The notes under the pieces: generated by a model | Database searches by the model: none | The model's input: the letters and a program-made list of their open reading frames with translations, nothing else | Told to the model about the DNA's origin: nothing | Shown here: positions 5,730 through 6,512 of the stretch, piece by piece | How the letters are laid out: each line of letters opens with the position of its first letter | Position numbering within the stretch: position 1 is the first letter of the stretch | Program-made: the position numbers and the translations under genes | NCBI GenBank assembly: GCA_002308775.1 | Contig: DBVT01000030.1 | Location: 5,115 to 11,626, forward strand | Reading direction: 5' to 3' | Origin: Mageeibacillus sp. UBA1257 | GTDB taxonomy: Bacteria > Bacillota > Clostridia > UBA1212 > UBA1257 | DNA: 6,512 nucleotides

Positions 5730-6512
5730 ATGGCAATAGGAAAACAAAAAGCATTGGATATTTACCGCACGATGCTTAAAATCAGGGGCTTTGAGGAAAA
5801 AGCTCTGGAACTTTTCGAAGGCAACAAACTGAGAGGTTCCGTTCACCTTTATATCGGTGAAGAGGCAGTTGCCGCGACTGTATGCAGCTTCCTTTCGGAC
5901 AAGGACTACATCGCGTCTACTCACAGAGGACACGGTCACTGCATCGCAAAAGGCGCGAGCCTCGACAAGGCAATGGCTGAGCTCATGGGCAAAGCAACAG
6001 GTTACTGCAAAGGAAAGGGCGGCAGTATGCATATCGCCGATCTCGAGCAGGGCAATCTGGGGGCAAACGCGATAGTCGGCGGAGGCGTTCCGATCGCTGT
6101 TGGCGCAGGTTTTGCGGCTAAAATGAGGGGAACAGACAATATCGCTGTGTCGTTCTTCGGAGACGGCGCTTCAAATGAAGGCGTTGTACACGAATCGATG
6201 AACCTCGCGTCGCTCTGGAAGGTACCGGTAATATTCTGCTGCGAAAACAACGGATACGGAATATCAGTTCCCGTCTGGCAGTCCACGTCGGTAAAAGACA
6301 TTTCGATCCGCGGCGAAGCATACAATATGCCTCATTTTACCGTTGACGGAAACAAAGTCGACGAGATCTACGAAGTGGTCGAAAAGGCTGTCGCAAGAGC
6401 GAGAGCAGGAGAAGGGCCTACGCTGATAGAGTTTAAAACATACCGCTGGCTCGGTCACTGGACAGGCGACCCGTGCGTTTACAGGACGAGGGAAGAGGTC
6501 GAAGAGTGGAAG
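5730..6512 (+). CDS. Thiamine-diphosphate-dependent dehydrogenase E1 component, alpha subunit (pyruvate/acetoin dehydrogenase type), 3' end outside window
   Basis: The frame is open for 261 residues to the window end; family members have about 320-330, so roughly 60-70 residues are missing. E1 alpha and beta together use thiamine diphosphate to cleave a 2-oxoacid or acetoin and pass the acyl group to the lipoyl arm of an E2 protein. Visible marks are YRTMLKIRGFEE near the N-terminus, the active-site HRGHGH at 65-70, and GKGGSMH at 95-101. The thiamine motif GDG is at 144-146, followed by ASNEG and ending in ENNGYGIS at 172-179, where Asn174 helps bind Mg-TPP. A second active-site loop reads GHWTGDP at 242-248, then YRTREEVEEW. 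Leu241 stands where many homologues have Arg or His before GH. The GDP rather than SDP in that loop leans towards the acetoin dehydrogenase (AcoA) side, but not decisively. AAGGAG at 5717-5722 gives 7-nt spacing to the ATG. E1 beta, E2 and E3 genes are expected just downstream. Confidence 0.9.
   Translation, partial: MAIGKQKALDIYRTMLKIRGFEEKALELFEGNKLRGSVHLYIGEEAVAATVCSFLSDKDYIASTHRGHGHCIAKGASLDKAMAELMGKATGYCKGKGGSMHIADLEQGNLGANAIVGGGVPIAVGAGFAAKMRGTDNIAVSFFGDGASNEGVVHESMNLASLWKVPVIFCCENNGYGISVPVWQSTSVKDISIRGEAYNMPHFTVDGNKVDEIYEVVEKAVARARAGEGPTLIEFKTYRWLGHWTGDPCVYRTREEVEEWK

Overview
The window is a densely packed, single-direction bacterial catabolic operon fragment. All seven genes lie on the + strand, and gaps run from 0 to 68 nt. 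Purine-rich Shine-Dalgarno sequences, a TTG start, moderate base composition, heavy use of AGA/GGA/ATA codons and the enzyme types suggest a fermentative anaerobe, most likely a Clostridia-like member of the Bacillota. That placement is an inference from style, not from a marker gene. No RNA gene, mobile element, CRISPR array or factor-independent terminator was seen.

Layout: (1) 1-450, the C-terminal half of a ribokinase-type PfkB sugar kinase; (2) 519-1574, a complete zinc-dependent medium-chain polyol/alcohol dehydrogenase; (3) 1591-2280, a GntR regulator of the FadR/FCD subfamily; (4) 2311-3666, a CoA-acylating aldehyde dehydrogenase of the stand-alone AdhE-N/EutE/SucD type; (5) 3667-4812 and (6) 4830-5702, beta and alpha subunits of an ADP/GDP-forming acyl-CoA ligase built like succinyl-CoA synthetase; (7) 5730-6512, the N-terminal part of a thiamine-diphosphate-dependent 2-oxoacid/acetoin dehydrogenase E1 alpha subunit, cut by the window end.

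Genes 4-6 form a coherent energy-conserving unit. An aldehyde plus CoA and NAD(P)+ gives an acyl-CoA, and the ligase run in the direction of CoA release gives a carboxylic acid plus ATP or GTP. The upstream dehydrogenase could feed it by oxidising an alcohol or polyol. The E1 alpha gene suggests that a TPP enzyme complex continues downstream and either makes the aldehyde (as acetoin dehydrogenase does) or makes another acyl-CoA. The natural substrate cannot be read from the sequence. The ligase alpha subunit departs from canonical succinyl-CoA synthetase at several otherwise conserved loops, so a substrate other than succinate is plausible. Candidate pathways are 2,3-butanediol/acetoin breakdown to acetate, or a sugar- or sulfonate-derived aldehyde oxidised to its acid.
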